64,000 nt of DNA. It comes from Flavobacteriales bacterium. GTDB taxonomy: Bacteria; Bacteroidota; Bacteroidia; Flavobacteriales_F; PHOS-HE28. A program made the translations under genes and the position numbers. Below are positions 36,619 through 45,403 of the stretch, piece by piece. The notes below the pieces were generated by a model. The model did not search any database. It had not been told where the DNA came from and was given only the letters and a program-made list of their open reading frames with translations. Position 1 is the first letter of the stretch, and the number at the start of each line of letters is the position of its first letter. Location: NCBI GenBank assembly GCA_016713865.1, contig JADJOG010000009.1, positions 28,264-92,263 of the forward strand, given 5' to 3'.

Positions 36619-38304
36619 ATGCTCCACATGAACCGAACCTTACGCTTGGCCTCTGCCGCCGCAGCGTTGATCGCCGTTACCGCGGCATCAGCGCAACGAT
36701 ACCTCACCGAGGTATTCAGCAGCGCGAACGTGTCGATCACCAACGATGTGATCTACGGCACCAACATCGACTTCCTGACCAGCAACCTGGCCTCGCCGAA
36801 TCTCGCCACGGAGATTCCCGAGCTGCAGACCTTGGCCAGCACCACGCAGAACTACCCTGCGCCCTACTTCGACCCCACCGACGGCAGCACCGCGCTGAAG
36901 CTGACCAACGTCCGCATGGATGTATATCAGCCGGATCAATCCATCGATGCATTGACGCAACGTCCTCTTGTGGTTTACATACACACGGGCAATGCGCTGC
37001 CACCGCCGATCAACGGAAGCCCCACCGGCACGCGCAAGGACAGCTGTGCGGTGGAATCGTGCATGCGCATGGCCAAGCGCGGCTATGTGGCCGTGAGCAT
37101 GAGCTACCGCTTGGGCTGGAACCCGCTGGCCGCCACTGAGCTGGAGCGCCGCGGCAGCCTGCTAAATGCCATCTACCGTGCCCTGCACGATGTGCGCCAG
37201 TGCGTGCGCTTCATGAAGGCCAATGCGACCACCTATCGCATCAACACGAACAAGATCATCGTGATGGGCGAGGGAACCGGCGGTTACATCTCCTTAGCTC
37301 ATGCCACGCTTGACGATGTTCAAGAACTTTACATTGAGAAGTTCCGTCCCGATCCGTTCAACCCCAGCGTGAGCTTCGTGAACCCTGCCTTGGTGGGCGA
37401 CATCGAGGGCCTCAATGGCCAGCTCACCTTGTACCGCGACAACGGCCAAACGAGCACCACGCAATTCTGCGTGAACATGGGTGGCGCCCTTGCTGATACG
37501 AGCTGGCTTGCTGCTGGCGATCAACCTATGGTCGGATTCCAGACCGTATTCGATCCGTTCGCTCCGTTCACCGAAGGAATCGTGATCGTGCCCACCACCG
37601 GCGGACCGGTTGTTCCGGTGCAAGGCAGCAACCTGTTCATGGAACTTGTGAACCAGTATGGAAACAACAGCAGCTTCGCCACGCTTCCGAACGGCAACCC
37701 CTTCACCGACCGTGCCCGCTCGCTCTATGGCACCTCGGTGACGCATGCCACCACCACCCAGATCCGCACCAATGTCGAAGGCCTCTTCCCGATGGTCCGC
37801 CCGCAATGGCCCGCCCCCGCGCTTGAAGAAGGAGCACCTTGGCAGTGGTGGGACCCCAACAGTGCCCTCGCCACCACCGTGGTAGGCACCGATCCGCAAG
37901 GGAATCCTGTTACCGCGCACCAGGCCAGCGCGCGCAGCAACCCCGACATGAGCCCCACGAAAGGCCGTGCATACCTCGATTCGATCATGGGCTATATGAA
38001 CCCGCGCATCGTTTGCGCGCTACAACTCGGCGCTTGCTCGTTGGTGGGCATCGATGAGGAAGGATTCGAGGCAGGCATCCGCATGGCTCCGAACCCCGCC
38101 ACCGAGCAAGTGCGCATTACCAGCGCCAATGGCCTGATCCGCCGCTACCGGATCCTCGACCTCAATGGCCGTCAGGTAGCCCTGGACAACGCCAATAGCT
38201 TCGACTTCTACATCCAGCGCGATGGCATCCTGAGCGGAGCCTACCTGATCGAACTGGAGACCGAATCGGGTGCGCGACTCGTGCGCAAACTGATCCTCGA
38301 GTAA
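36619..38304 (+). CDS. T9SS-secreted alpha/beta-hydrolase-fold protein lacking nucleophile Ser
   Basis: About 561 residues, intact. A signal peptide (LRLASAAAALIAVTAASAQ) is followed by a carboxylesterase-like fold: RPLVVYIHTGN where esterases have HGGG, and AIYRALHDVRQCVRFMKANA. The nucleophile elbow IIVMGEGTGGYISLAHA has Gly where active enzymes have Ser (GESAGG). The C-terminal 75 residues (IRMAPNPATEQVRITSANGL ... LSGAYLIELETESGARLVRK) form a type A T9SS sorting domain. It is therefore exported across the outer membrane, but the usual Ser-His-Asp chemistry appears lost. An alternative start is ATG 36628. A strong terminator follows. Confidence 0.85.
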   Translation: MLHMNRTLRLASAAAALIAVTAASAQRYLTEVFSSANVSITNDVIYGTNIDFLTSNLASPNLATEIPELQTLASTTQNYPAPYFDPTDGSTALKLTNVRMDVYQPDQSIDALTQRPLVVYIHTGNALPPPINGSPTGTRKDSCAVESCMRMAKRGYVAVSMSYRLGWNPLAATELERRGSLLNAIYRALHDVRQCVRFMKANATTYRINTNKIIVMGEGTGGYISLAHATLDDVQELYIEKFRPDPFNPSVSFVNPALVGDIEGLNGQLTLYRDNGQTSTTQFCVNMGGALADTSWLAAGDQPMVGFQTVFDPFAPFTEGIVIVPTTGGPVVPVQGSNLFMELVNQYGNNSSFATLPNGNPFTDRARSLYGTSVTHATTTQIRTNVEGLFPMVRPQWPAPALEEGAPWQWWDPNSALATTVVGTDPQGNPVTAHQASARSNPDMSPTKGRAYLDSIMGYMNPRIVCALQLGACSLVGIDEEGFEAGIRMAPNPATEQVRITSANGLIRRYRILDLNGRQVALDNANSFDFYIQRDGILSGAYLIELETESGARLVRKLILE

Positions 38305-38324
38305 TCGAATCATGCATTGAACAG

Positions 38325-38354
38325 GAAGCCGCCGCGAGGCGGCTTCTTGCTTTC
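38325..38354 (+). terminator. Intrinsic terminator after the hydrolase-fold gene
   Basis: A perfect 9-bp stem, GAAGCCGCC (38325-38333) with GGCGGCTTC (38338-38346) around a GCGA loop, is followed by TTGCTTTC. It lies 21 bases after the stop codon at 38304. Confidence 0.75.
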
Positions 38355-38392
38355 ATGCCCTTCGCACGCGCGGCAACTGTTTCCTTCGCGGC

Positions 38393-39130
38393 ATGAGCAG
38401 GCCATTGGTGATTCACTGCGATGGGCCGCAGCCATGGGACCATGCGCAGCACGGCGGGAGCACGGCCGGCACAGAGCTTCACTTCGCGCGGCTCGATGCG
38501 CTCAGGTCAAAGCTCGACGAATACCTGGCAATGCTCGACCCGGTTGAAGCCGCGCGAGCAGACCGTTTCCGGCAGGAGCATGACCGTGAGCGCTTCATCC
38601 TCGGCCACGGCTTCATGCGCGAGACGATCGCAGCACGAGTGGACGAAGAGCCCGCGCTCATCCGATTCGCGCGTGGTGCCTTCGGCAAGCCATACATCGA
38701 AGGCAGAACCCTGCGCTTCAACTTCAGCGATACGAAGGATGCCGTGCTCATCGGCATCAGCAACGGCGACGAGTTGGGCGTGGATCTCGAGACCTTATCG
38801 CGCACAGTGGACCACGAGGCCGTGAGCGGGCACTACTTCACGCAAGAAGAGGACAGCGCCATCCGCACTGCACCCGACGGCAAGAGGCGCTTCCTCGAAC
38901 TATGGACCCGCAAAGAAGCCGTTCTGAAAGCCTCGGGCGTAGGCATCATGGACGACCTGCGCGCATTGCGGGTAGATGCCAACCTGAACCATACCACGAT
39001 CAGCCACGAAGCCTTCGTGCAGTTCGCAGCCGAATCTTACCATGTGCGCACCTGGCACATTGGTGATGAGCACATCGCAAGCCTAGCGATGAGCGGGCCC
39101 TTGCCTGAAGTAATCCGGATTGGGGCTTAG
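38393..39130 (+). CDS. 4'-phosphopantetheinyl transferase superfamily protein
   Basis: Transfers the phosphopantetheine arm of CoA to a carrier-protein serine. 245 residues, of the two-domain Sfp-like length. The magnesium site GVDLETLSR and the downstream FLELWTRKEAVLKASGVGI are complete, as is the RFNFSDTKDAVLIGIS strand. The natural target may be the fatty-acid ACP or a secondary-metabolite carrier; no synthase is in the window. The gene ends two bases from the convergent helicase gene. The frame is intact. Confidence 0.9.
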   Translation: MSRPLVIHCDGPQPWDHAQHGGSTAGTELHFARLDALRSKLDEYLAMLDPVEAARADRFRQEHDRERFILGHGFMRETIAARVDEEPALIRFARGAFGKPYIEGRTLRFNFSDTKDAVLIGISNGDELGVDLETLSRTVDHEAVSGHYFTQEEDSAIRTAPDGKRRFLELWTRKEAVLKASGVGIMDDLRALRVDANLNHTTISHEAFVQFAAESYHVRTWHIGDEHIASLAMSGPLPEVIRIGA

Positions 39131-39132
39131 GA

Positions 39133-40602
39133 CTATTCCTCGCCCCAGAACCGCTGGTTGAAATTGAGCAGGCCCAGGCGATGGCTGGCACGCGTGACCG
39201 CGGTGTATAGCCAACGAACGTACTCGCGATCGATCATCTCCTCGGTGATATAGCCTTGATCAACGAACACGGTGCGCCATTGCCCGCCCTGCGCCTTGTG
39301 GCCTGTTACAGCATAAGCGTACTTCACCTGAAGCGCATTGGCATAAGGATCCTCCCGCAGGATGCGCGCTTGCGCGGCACGCGTTAGCGGCTCGTGCGCG
39401 CCTAGCACCGATCGCCGGAGCATTTGCATGCGCGCCTGTGGAAGCGCCGGGCCCTCGCCAGCTAGCGTATCGAGCATGACCTTGGCTTCCAGTTCGCGCT
39501 CCTCATCGCCATTCCACCATGCGAGGGTCATGTCGGCGAATCGGAGACCGAAACGATCCTCAGTGCGATGCAGACGCTTCACCAGGACCTGCTCGCCGTT
39601 GGCGATCAGCGAAGGCTTGCCATTAAGACCAGCCCAGAGATAATTGTTGCGCACCACCATCAAGCGGTCGCCGGGACTCACCTCTTCCTCATAGCCGTGT
39701 ATGCGAACGCGCACCTGCTGGTTGTATAGGTATGCGCGCTTGTTGCTTCTGCAGATGATGCACACCTCATCGTCACCGTCGCGAGCGTAGGCCTCTTCCA
39801 AAGCCTCTTGCAACTCGAGCCCATCGATCCGCTGCACAACGGCGTATGCCTTAAAGCGCGGAAGGGTGACTTTCTCCTCGGGTACCGGAACGCGGGATTC
39901 AGGAGCCCCTAGGGCGACGGACCCACCCAGCAGCTCGCGCAGATCGGTGGCGTTGCGCAGGATGCCCGAAGCTTCGGCCTGCCGCACCACCTCGGTAAGG
40001 TCAACGCCGCCCGCCGTTAGCCCTAATGCGCGCAGGTCGCGCACGTTGAGCGCAGGGCTGTGATCGCTTCCCACAGACGGCAGCTGGGCGGGATCGCCAA
40101 TGAGCAAGAGCTTACAGCCCGGCGCCGAGAACACATGCGCCACCAGGTCGCGCAGCAGGTCGCGGCTGCCGAAAGCGCCCTCGCTTCCCGGACCGATCAT
40201 GCTGGCCTCATCGACAATGAAGAGCGAGCCTTGCTCTTTATGCGCAGCGAGGCTCACGCCCGGGCCATCCTCGCCCTCGCCTACGCGATAGATGCGCCGG
40301 TGGATGGTGCTGGCCTCGCTGCCTGCATGCCCCCCGAGCACTTTGGCCGCTCGGCCGGTCGGCGCCAAGAGCACCAGCGGCATTCGTTGCGTCTTTAACA
40401 AGCGAACGAGAGCACCAACCAACGTGGTCTTGCCCGTCCCCGCATAACCCCTTAGAACGAGGGTGGCCCGTTCCTGCTTGGTGGCCAGAAGCCGCGCGAT
40501 GGCCTCCATGGCGCGACGCTGGCCGTTCGTGGCTTCGTGCCCGAATGCCGCAAGCAGCGCATCGGGCGATGGCATTGCGCGATGATCGGGTGCGGCGTGC
40601 AT
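39133..40602 (-). CDS. RecD-like ATP-dependent DNA helicase
   Basis: Superfamily 1B helicase, 489 residues, intact. Motif I is LRGYAGTGKTTLVGAL, motif II FIVDEASMIGPG, motif III LLIGDPAQLPSVGS. A UvrD-like C-terminal half holds AYAVTGHKAQGGQWRTVFVD and the last motif RWLYTAVTRASHRLGL. It resembles stand-alone RecD/Dda-type helicases rather than the RecBCD subunit, since no recB or recC gene is near. A role in DNA repair or replication restart is likely. It may start at ATG 40602 or at ATG 40575 (MPSPDALL). Confidence 0.9.
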   Translation of the reverse strand: MHAAPDHRAMPSPDALLAAFGHEATNGQRRAMEAIARLLATKQERATLVLRGYAGTGKTTLVGALVRLLKTQRMPLVLLAPTGRAAKVLGGHAGSEASTIHRRIYRVGEGEDGPGVSLAAHKEQGSLFIVDEASMIGPGSEGAFGSRDLLRDLVAHVFSAPGCKLLLIGDPAQLPSVGSDHSPALNVRDLRALGLTAGGVDLTEVVRQAEASGILRNATDLRELLGGSVALGAPESRVPVPEEKVTLPRFKAYAVVQRIDGLELQEALEEAYARDGDDEVCIICRSNKRAYLYNQQVRVRIHGYEEEVSPGDRLMVVRNNYLWAGLNGKPSLIANGEQVLVKRLHRTEDRFGLRFADMTLAWWNGDEERELEAKVMLDTLAGEGPALPQARMQMLRRSVLGAHEPLTRAAQARILREDPYANALQVKYAYAVTGHKAQGGQWRTVFVDQGYITEEMIDREYVRWLYTAVTRASHRLGLLNFNQRFWGEE

Positions 40603-40663
40603 GGGGCGGGAAACGGTCCTTGCGAAGCAGGTTGCGCGCCCGGAGCAGGGGTTGAAATTATTC

Positions 40664-40671
40664 TACTTTTG
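40664..40671 (+). promoter_or_regulatory. Candidate -7 box (TACTTTTG)
   Basis: A perfect match to TAnnTTTG, 28 bases before ATG 40700, in an unusually AT-rich short stretch for this window. It would drive the membrane-protein gene and probably the following DUF3822-rsmD-coaD run. Confidence 0.5.
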
Positions 40672-40699
40672 GCCGCCATCATTGGCATCACCACTCACC

Positions 40700-41452
40700 A
40701 TGAAGAGCATTGGCGGCTACGTCTTCCCGGTCCTGTTGATCATTATTGGCGGCGTCATCCTCCTGCTGGCGCTGATCTCCGGCCAGAACCTCTGGGTGAA
40801 GCTCGGCTCCTTCCTCACCTTAGCTACTGGCGTGATCGCCCTGTTGCTGCAAGTAGGCATGCTTTCACGGAACGTGAGCATGGTCATTGGCGCTCTGTGC
40901 CTGATCTCATCTGTTTTCCTTGGGTTCCGGAATTACCGCTCGGTAGCCGAGGTGATCGAGTTCCGCGAAGCGAAAGAGAAGAATGACGCCACGGTGGTGC
41001 AGGGCCTGAAGGACATCCGCACTGCACAGGAGAAATACAAGCTCGTGAACGGCGCTTACACCGGCAACTTAGGCGTGCTCCAGGACTTCGTCCGCAACGG
41101 CACCTACCCAATGATCCGCGCCGTGGGCCAGACGCCCGATTCGCTCACCGAGAAGGACGCCCTCGCTCTTGGCATCATCGTGCGTGATACCATTCGCGTA
41201 TCAGTGCTCGACTCCACTTTCCGCTCGCGCAAGGCCACGGAGAAGCGCGTCTATCCCTTCGATGTGAATGGCTTCGTGAACAGCCCGGTGAGCGGTAAGC
41301 CTTTCCTGATGACCGCTGGCATCATCAACGCCGGGGGCCGCAATGCACCGGTGCTTCTGGTGAAGGACCCCAGCCCTTTGGTGAAAGGCGATACGCTCAT
41401 GTTCGGCAGCATGGAGAAATCGACCATGGCCGGCAACTGGAAAGGCGATTGA
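40700..41452 (+). CDS. Hypothetical membrane protein
   Basis: About 250 residues from ATG 40700. Three hydrophobic helices at the N-terminus (FPVLLIIIGGVILLLALISG, then FLTLATGVIALLLQVG, then NVSMVIGALCLISSVFLGF) are followed by a soluble domain. That domain has a helical EFREAKEKNDATVVQGLKDI segment and a C-terminal beta-rich part (YPFDVNGFVNSPVSGKPFL). No catalytic motif is seen. The gene precedes DUF3822 and rsmD, an arrangement I associate with other Bacteroidota, and may be co-transcribed with them. The function is unknown. Confidence 0.8.
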   Translation: MKSIGGYVFPVLLIIIGGVILLLALISGQNLWVKLGSFLTLATGVIALLLQVGMLSRNVSMVIGALCLISSVFLGFRNYRSVAEVIEFREAKEKNDATVVQGLKDIRTAQEKYKLVNGAYTGNLGVLQDFVRNGTYPMIRAVGQTPDSLTEKDALALGIIVRDTIRVSVLDSTFRSRKATEKRVYPFDVNGFVNSPVSGKPFLMTAGIINAGGRNAPVLLVKDPSPLVKGDTLMFGSMEKSTMAGNWKGD

Positions 41453-41474
41453 GCCCTCGCGGCTCGCGATTCCG

Positions 41475-42272
41475 ATGAGCATGGATCAAGGCTCTTGGAT
41501 GGCCGATGGCTACGAGCCATCGTTGCAACGCGCGTGGCATCTTTCGCTTCTTGTGGCTGACGACCTGCGCGCTTGGTGCGTGCAATCGGTTGATGAGGGC
41601 ATCCCGATGGCCATCCGATGGAGCCGCACTGGCGCCGCATTCGATGCGGAGGACCTGCCTTTGCATCCGGCCTCTGTCTCATTCGTGAGCTTGCCCGAAT
41701 GGAGTGCTCTGGTGCCCGAAGGCGCCTTGGAACGCGGCAGCGAAGCCAGCCATTTGAGCCTGGTGCATGGTCGCCTGCCCACCGGTGCCTTACGCGATGA
41801 ACCGATCACAGACATCGGAGCGCGCTGCATCTATGTGCACGACGATGAATTGGAACGTCACGTGCTCGACCGCTTCCCAGGAGCTCGGCCCGTACCCATG
41901 AGCGCGCTCATGCTCCGTGGAGCGCTTTCCCGTTCAGCCACCGGCCCCGTGCTCTTGATCCATCGCGGACACGACCGATTGGATGCTGCCGTTGCCGATA
42001 AGGGCCGATTGCTCCTGTGCAACACCTACCCCGCGCGCAGCTCGCAAGACCTGCTTTACTATGCCCTGCTCGCCGCAGAGGGCTGCGGACTCACGCCTTC
42101 GAGCATGCAAGTGGAATTCGGCGGCTATCAATTGGTGCAGCACGAAGTGAACCTGCTCTCGCGCTATTTCGGCAAGCCCTCGGCCGCGACCGGCCCGTGG
42201 CATAACGCCGCCCATGAAGGCGATCCTTGGCGCTGGCTCGCCCTCACCGAGCAATTCGCATGCGTGTCATAG
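41475..42272 (+). CDS. DUF3822 family protein
   Basis: About 265 residues. The family has an actin/FtsA-like split fold in some members and is typical of Bacteroidota, where it lies just upstream of rsmD and coaD, as here. Recognisable stretches are LQRAWHLSLLVADDLRAW at the start, LLLCNTYPARSSQDLLYYAL and the C-terminal EVNLLSRYF. The frame is intact and overlaps rsmD by 13 bases. Biochemical role is unknown; conserved linkage suggests a link to ribosome or coenzyme A work, which is inference. Confidence 0.87.
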   Translation: MSMDQGSWMADGYEPSLQRAWHLSLLVADDLRAWCVQSVDEGIPMAIRWSRTGAAFDAEDLPLHPASVSFVSLPEWSALVPEGALERGSEASHLSLVHGRLPTGALRDEPITDIGARCIYVHDDELERHVLDRFPGARPVPMSALMLRGALSRSATGPVLLIHRGHDRLDAAVADKGRLLLCNTYPARSSQDLLYYALLAAEGCGLTPSSMQVEFGGYQLVQHEVNLLSRYFGKPSAATGPWHNAAHEGDPWRWLALTEQFACVS

Positions 42273-42813
42273 GCGGGCGCTACCGCAACCGACGCCTGCA
42301 CCCGCCTCCGGGCATCGAGGCGCGACCCACCACCGATTTCGCCAAAGAGGGCTCTTCAATGCGCTTCATCACAGCGTGGCGCTGGAAGGCATCCGCGTGC
42401 TGGATCTATTCGCTGGCACCGGCAGCATCTCACTGGAATTCCTCTCGCGCGGGGCCGATGAGGTGGTGAGCGTCGAGAGCGACCGGCGGCTCTTCGATTT
42501 CATGCAGCGCACATCGCGCGAACTGGGCGAGCAGCGCTGGCGCATGGTGCGTGGCGATGCCTTCACTTTCCTGAACGCGCAGCGCGGCACCTACGACATC
42601 GTGTTCGCCGATCCGCCCTTCGCCATGGAGGGCATCGAGCGCATACCTACCTTGGTGCGGCAAGCCGGGCTGCTCGGCACCGATGGCCTGCTGATCGTGG
42701 AGCACATGGACAAGGTGAGCCTCCAGCACCTTCCTGGCTTCCTCCGGCAGCGGTCATACGGCCTGATCCAGTTCAGCTTCTTCGGACCCGAAACCAACGA
42801 GGCCATCGCATGA
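42260..42813 (+). pseudogene. rsmD: 16S rRNA (guanine(966)-N2)-methyltransferase, one frameshift
   Basis: Methylates G966 of 16S rRNA. From ATG 42260 the N-terminus is MRVIGGRYRNRRLHPPPGIE then RPTTDFAKEG, the family opening. One missing base near 42350 shifts the frame to LFNALHHSVALEGIRVLDLF. The SAM-binding motif VLDLFAGTGSISLEFLSRGA and the catalytic VFADPPFAMEG (DPPF form of NPPY) are intact. Corrected length is about 185 residues. It overlaps DUF3822 upstream and coaD downstream by four bases. Confidence 0.9.
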
Positions 42814-43277
42814 GCGCAACCATCGCCGTATTCCCAGGCACATTCGACCCGATCACCGTGGGCCACGTGAGCATCGTGCAGCGCGCATTGCCGCTCTTCG
42901 CGAAAGTGATCGTGGGCATAGGCGCTAACAGCACCAAGCGCACCCTGTTCGCCGTCGAACAGCGCATCGCTTGGGTGCAGCATGCCTTCCGCGAAGAGCC
43001 GCGCGTTGAAGCGATCGCTTTCGAAGGCCTCACCGTTGACCTGTGCAAGCGCATGGGCGCGGGCTTCATCCTGCGCGGCCTCCGAAATAGCACCGATCAT
43101 GGCTACGAGCGCAGCATCGCCTTGATGAATCGGCAGCTCGCCGGGGTTGAGACCCTGTTCCTCCCTTCCTTGGCCGAGCATGCGCACATCAGCAGCACGA
43201 TCGTTCGCGAGCTGATCGCCAACAAGGCTGATGTTTCGGCGTTGGTTCCCATGCACCTCCGGGACACCATCGAATGA
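42810..43277 (+). CDS. coaD: Phosphopantetheine adenylyltransferase
   Basis: Penultimate step of coenzyme A synthesis: ATP plus 4'-phosphopantetheine gives dephospho-CoA. 155 residues, intact. The nucleotide-binding signature FPGTFDPITVGHVSIVQRAL is at the N-terminus, with the HxGH-type His. RGLRNSTDHGYERSIALMNR and the C-terminal SLAEHAHISSTIVRELIANK (ISSTxVRE motif) are as in the family. It overlaps rsmD by four bases and the thioredoxin-like gene by four, so it is translated from one operon. Confidence 0.95.
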   Translation: MSATIAVFPGTFDPITVGHVSIVQRALPLFAKVIVGIGANSTKRTLFAVEQRIAWVQHAFREEPRVEAIAFEGLTVDLCKRMGAGFILRGLRNSTDHGYERSIALMNRQLAGVETLFLPSLAEHAHISSTIVRELIANKADVSALVPMHLRDTIE

Positions 43278-44767
43278 GGATAGCCATCGCCATCACGCTT
43301 TGTATCCTGTGCCACGCATCGCTGGCGCAGCAGATGGAGATTCGGGTAACCGCTAAGGCATTCGCCGGGCAGCCGATACTGCTTTACCGATACGCCGACC
43401 TCTTCACCCTGCGCGCATCACGGCTCGGTTCCCCTTTGATCGGCGACGATGGCCGTGCCACATTGCGCGCGAGCATCGAAGGCACCGCGAAGCTGCGCTT
43501 GCGCGTGGGCGCGGTATTCGCCGCCATGTTCGCGCGGCACGGCTCGCGCTACGATGTGGATCTGCAGCCACCACCCATGGGAACAGCGCGCAGCTTGAGC
43601 GGATCGGCCCGCACCACGCTCATCTTCCGTGAACTCGACCACCTCGACCCCAACGCGCTCACGAGCGATCTGAACATGCGGCTCGATGCGTTCATCAGCG
43701 AGGACCTGGCCACTGATCAAGCGGCTGGCATGCAAGCCATCGCCGTGCAGCGCAAAGCGGCAGCGCCCGATTCGGCGCAGCGGCCAGCCACACTATTCGT
43801 GATGCCTACCTGGAGCAAGCAGCGCGTCGATAGCTTCGAGCAGAAGGTGCGGCACTTCTACCGCGACGTGAAGGACCCGTGGTTCGACCGCTATCTGCAC
43901 AACAGTTTCGCTGGATTGCGCCACGGCCCGCGCGTGAACGAGGAGGAACTCTTCAACGATTGGATAAAAGGGCGCCCCATCACGTACGACGACCCCGAGC
44001 TCGTCCGCCTGTTGCGCAGCTTCTACAACGAGCACTTGCTGCTTGCGCAACGCTACAGCGCGGCGGATCTGCAGCGGGCATACGCACTGGGCAACGCCGA
44101 TAGCCTGAAAGCCGTGCTGGCGCGCAACGATTTCCTCCGTGATGACGACCGCCGCTGCGAGCTGGTGATGATCGACCTTCTGCATCAGCAATTCAACGGC
44201 AAGATCGTGGTGAAGCCCGGCGCGCTCGCGATGCTGAAACAAGTAGCCGAGCAATCCAGCTATGCTGAGCATCGCCTGATCGCCGCGAACATGGTGTGGG
44301 ACCTCACGGCCATGCACGTGGGCGAGCGGCTCCCGGCCATGCGCCTCGAGGACATGCGGGGCAAGGAGACGGTGCTCGACAGTCTGCTCGAAGGCCCAGT
44401 TTGCGTGGTGCTCACCGCGAGCTGGTGCACCTATTGCGATCAGGAGCTGCAAGCGCTGGAGAAACTGCACGAGGAATTCGGCGCATACGTGCGCGTTATC
44501 GCGATCTCCTTGGATCAAGACGCCGACAAATTCCGTGCATACCTGAAGGCGCATCCGAGCATGCGATTCAATTGGTTCCGCGCCACGGCTGAGCAAGAGC
44601 TGCGCGATGACTTGCGCGTGAAGAGCCTGCCGACCTTCTACTTATTGAATGATGGCGTGCTCGCCCATTCGCCAGCACCGCTGCCCAGCCGCGGCCTCGG
44701 CGCGCAATTCAATCAAGCGAAGGTGGCGGTGGAGAAAGGCGCGCGCATCAAGGTGTGGGACGATTGA
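43274..44767 (+). CDS. Thioredoxin-like (TlpA family) exported protein
   Basis: 497 residues, intact. A signal peptide (RIAIAITLCILCHASLA) leads to a large N-terminal region of unknown fold. The C-terminal ~150 residues are a TlpA/ResA-type thioredoxin domain with the redox motif TASWCTYCDQELQALEKLHE and the cis-Pro segment KSLPTFYLLNDG. It probably acts in the periplasm on disulfides, possibly linked to cytochrome c maturation as for other TlpA proteins. The ATG overlaps the coaD stop by four bases. Part of the N-terminal region is DUF4369-like in position only; I do not assign it. Confidence 0.87.
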   Translation: MRIAIAITLCILCHASLAQQMEIRVTAKAFAGQPILLYRYADLFTLRASRLGSPLIGDDGRATLRASIEGTAKLRLRVGAVFAAMFARHGSRYDVDLQPPPMGTARSLSGSARTTLIFRELDHLDPNALTSDLNMRLDAFISEDLATDQAAGMQAIAVQRKAAAPDSAQRPATLFVMPTWSKQRVDSFEQKVRHFYRDVKDPWFDRYLHNSFAGLRHGPRVNEEELFNDWIKGRPITYDDPELVRLLRSFYNEHLLLAQRYSAADLQRAYALGNADSLKAVLARNDFLRDDDRRCELVMIDLLHQQFNGKIVVKPGALAMLKQVAEQSSYAEHRLIAANMVWDLTAMHVGERLPAMRLEDMRGKETVLDSLLEGPVCVVLTASWCTYCDQELQALEKLHEEFGAYVRVIAISLDQDADKFRAYLKAHPSMRFNWFRATAEQELRDDLRVKSLPTFYLLNDGVLAHSPAPLPSRGLGAQFNQAKVAVEKGARIKVWDD

Positions 44768-44776
44768 AAACGGCGA

Positions 44777-45403
44777 TCAGCGCTGCGCTGCCTCCCACGC
44801 ATCGAGCACGGCCCAGAGCGAAGGATAGGTTCCCTGCCGCACCGCGCTCAATTCGGCATGCGCGATCCAGCGCGCTTCGGTGATATCCTCATCCAGCTGC
44901 GGAGCGAGCGTTTCATTCGATGAGCCGCGCATGAGGAACCAATCGGTGCGTTTCAAGTGTTGAATGCCTTTGCGCTCGTAGGTGTGCCATGTGACCTCCA
45001 GCGGGCGAACGATCTTCAACGACTGCAGTCCGCACTCCTCCTGCACCTCGCGGATCGATGCATCATCGATCGCTTCGCCCTTATCCACCTTGCCTTTGGG
45101 CAGATCCCAAAGACCCAAACGGCGGATCACCAGCAAACGACCCTGCTCGTCCTGCACTGCTCCGCCAGCGGCCTGCACGAAACGATAGCGTTCGCTGAAA
45201 GCCTCCCAGATGTCGAAGTCCTGCGAAGTGAAGAGCAGCACACCGTGCACTTCCGGTCGCGCGATCGCGCTGATGGCGCGATCGACCTCCTGCGCATCGT
45301 GCGCATTCAGAACGAGCCAATGCTCGCGCACGGCGCGCTCAGGCACCTCCTGTTGGATCACCACCGGCTTGCCGCCGATCCAAACCGCATACTTTCGTCC
45401 CAT
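44777..45403 (-). CDS. NUDIX hydrolase
   Basis: About 208 residues from ATG 45403. The N-terminal part (GRKYAVWIGGKPVVIQQEVP) is a family-specific extension. The NUDIX box LPKGKVDKGEAIDDASIREV then QEECGLQ is complete, so the enzyme should cleave a nucleoside diphosphate linked to another moiety; the substrate is unknown. Its start codon overlaps the pyrE start on the other strand (CATG), so each gene's promoter lies inside the other's coding sequence. The longer upstream frame overlaps pyrE and is not needed. Confidence 0.9.
   Translation of the reverse strand: MGRKYAVWIGGKPVVIQQEVPERAVREHWLVLNAHDAQEVDRAISAIARPEVHGVLLFTSQDFDIWEAFSERYRFVQAAGGAVQDEQGRLLVIRRLGLWDLPKGKVDKGEAIDDASIREVQEECGLQSLKIVRPLEVTWHTYERKGIQHLKRTDWFLMRGSSNETLAPQLDEDITEARWIAHAELSAVRQGTYPSLWAVLDAWEAAQR
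45390..45397 (+). promoter_or_regulatory. Candidate -7 box (TACTTTCG) for pyrE, inside the NUDIX gene
   Basis: TACTTTCG lies 4 bases before the pyrE ATG, within the first codons of the divergent NUDIX gene. If used, transcription would start at or just past the ATG, giving a leaderless or nearly leaderless mRNA. Confidence 0.4.
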
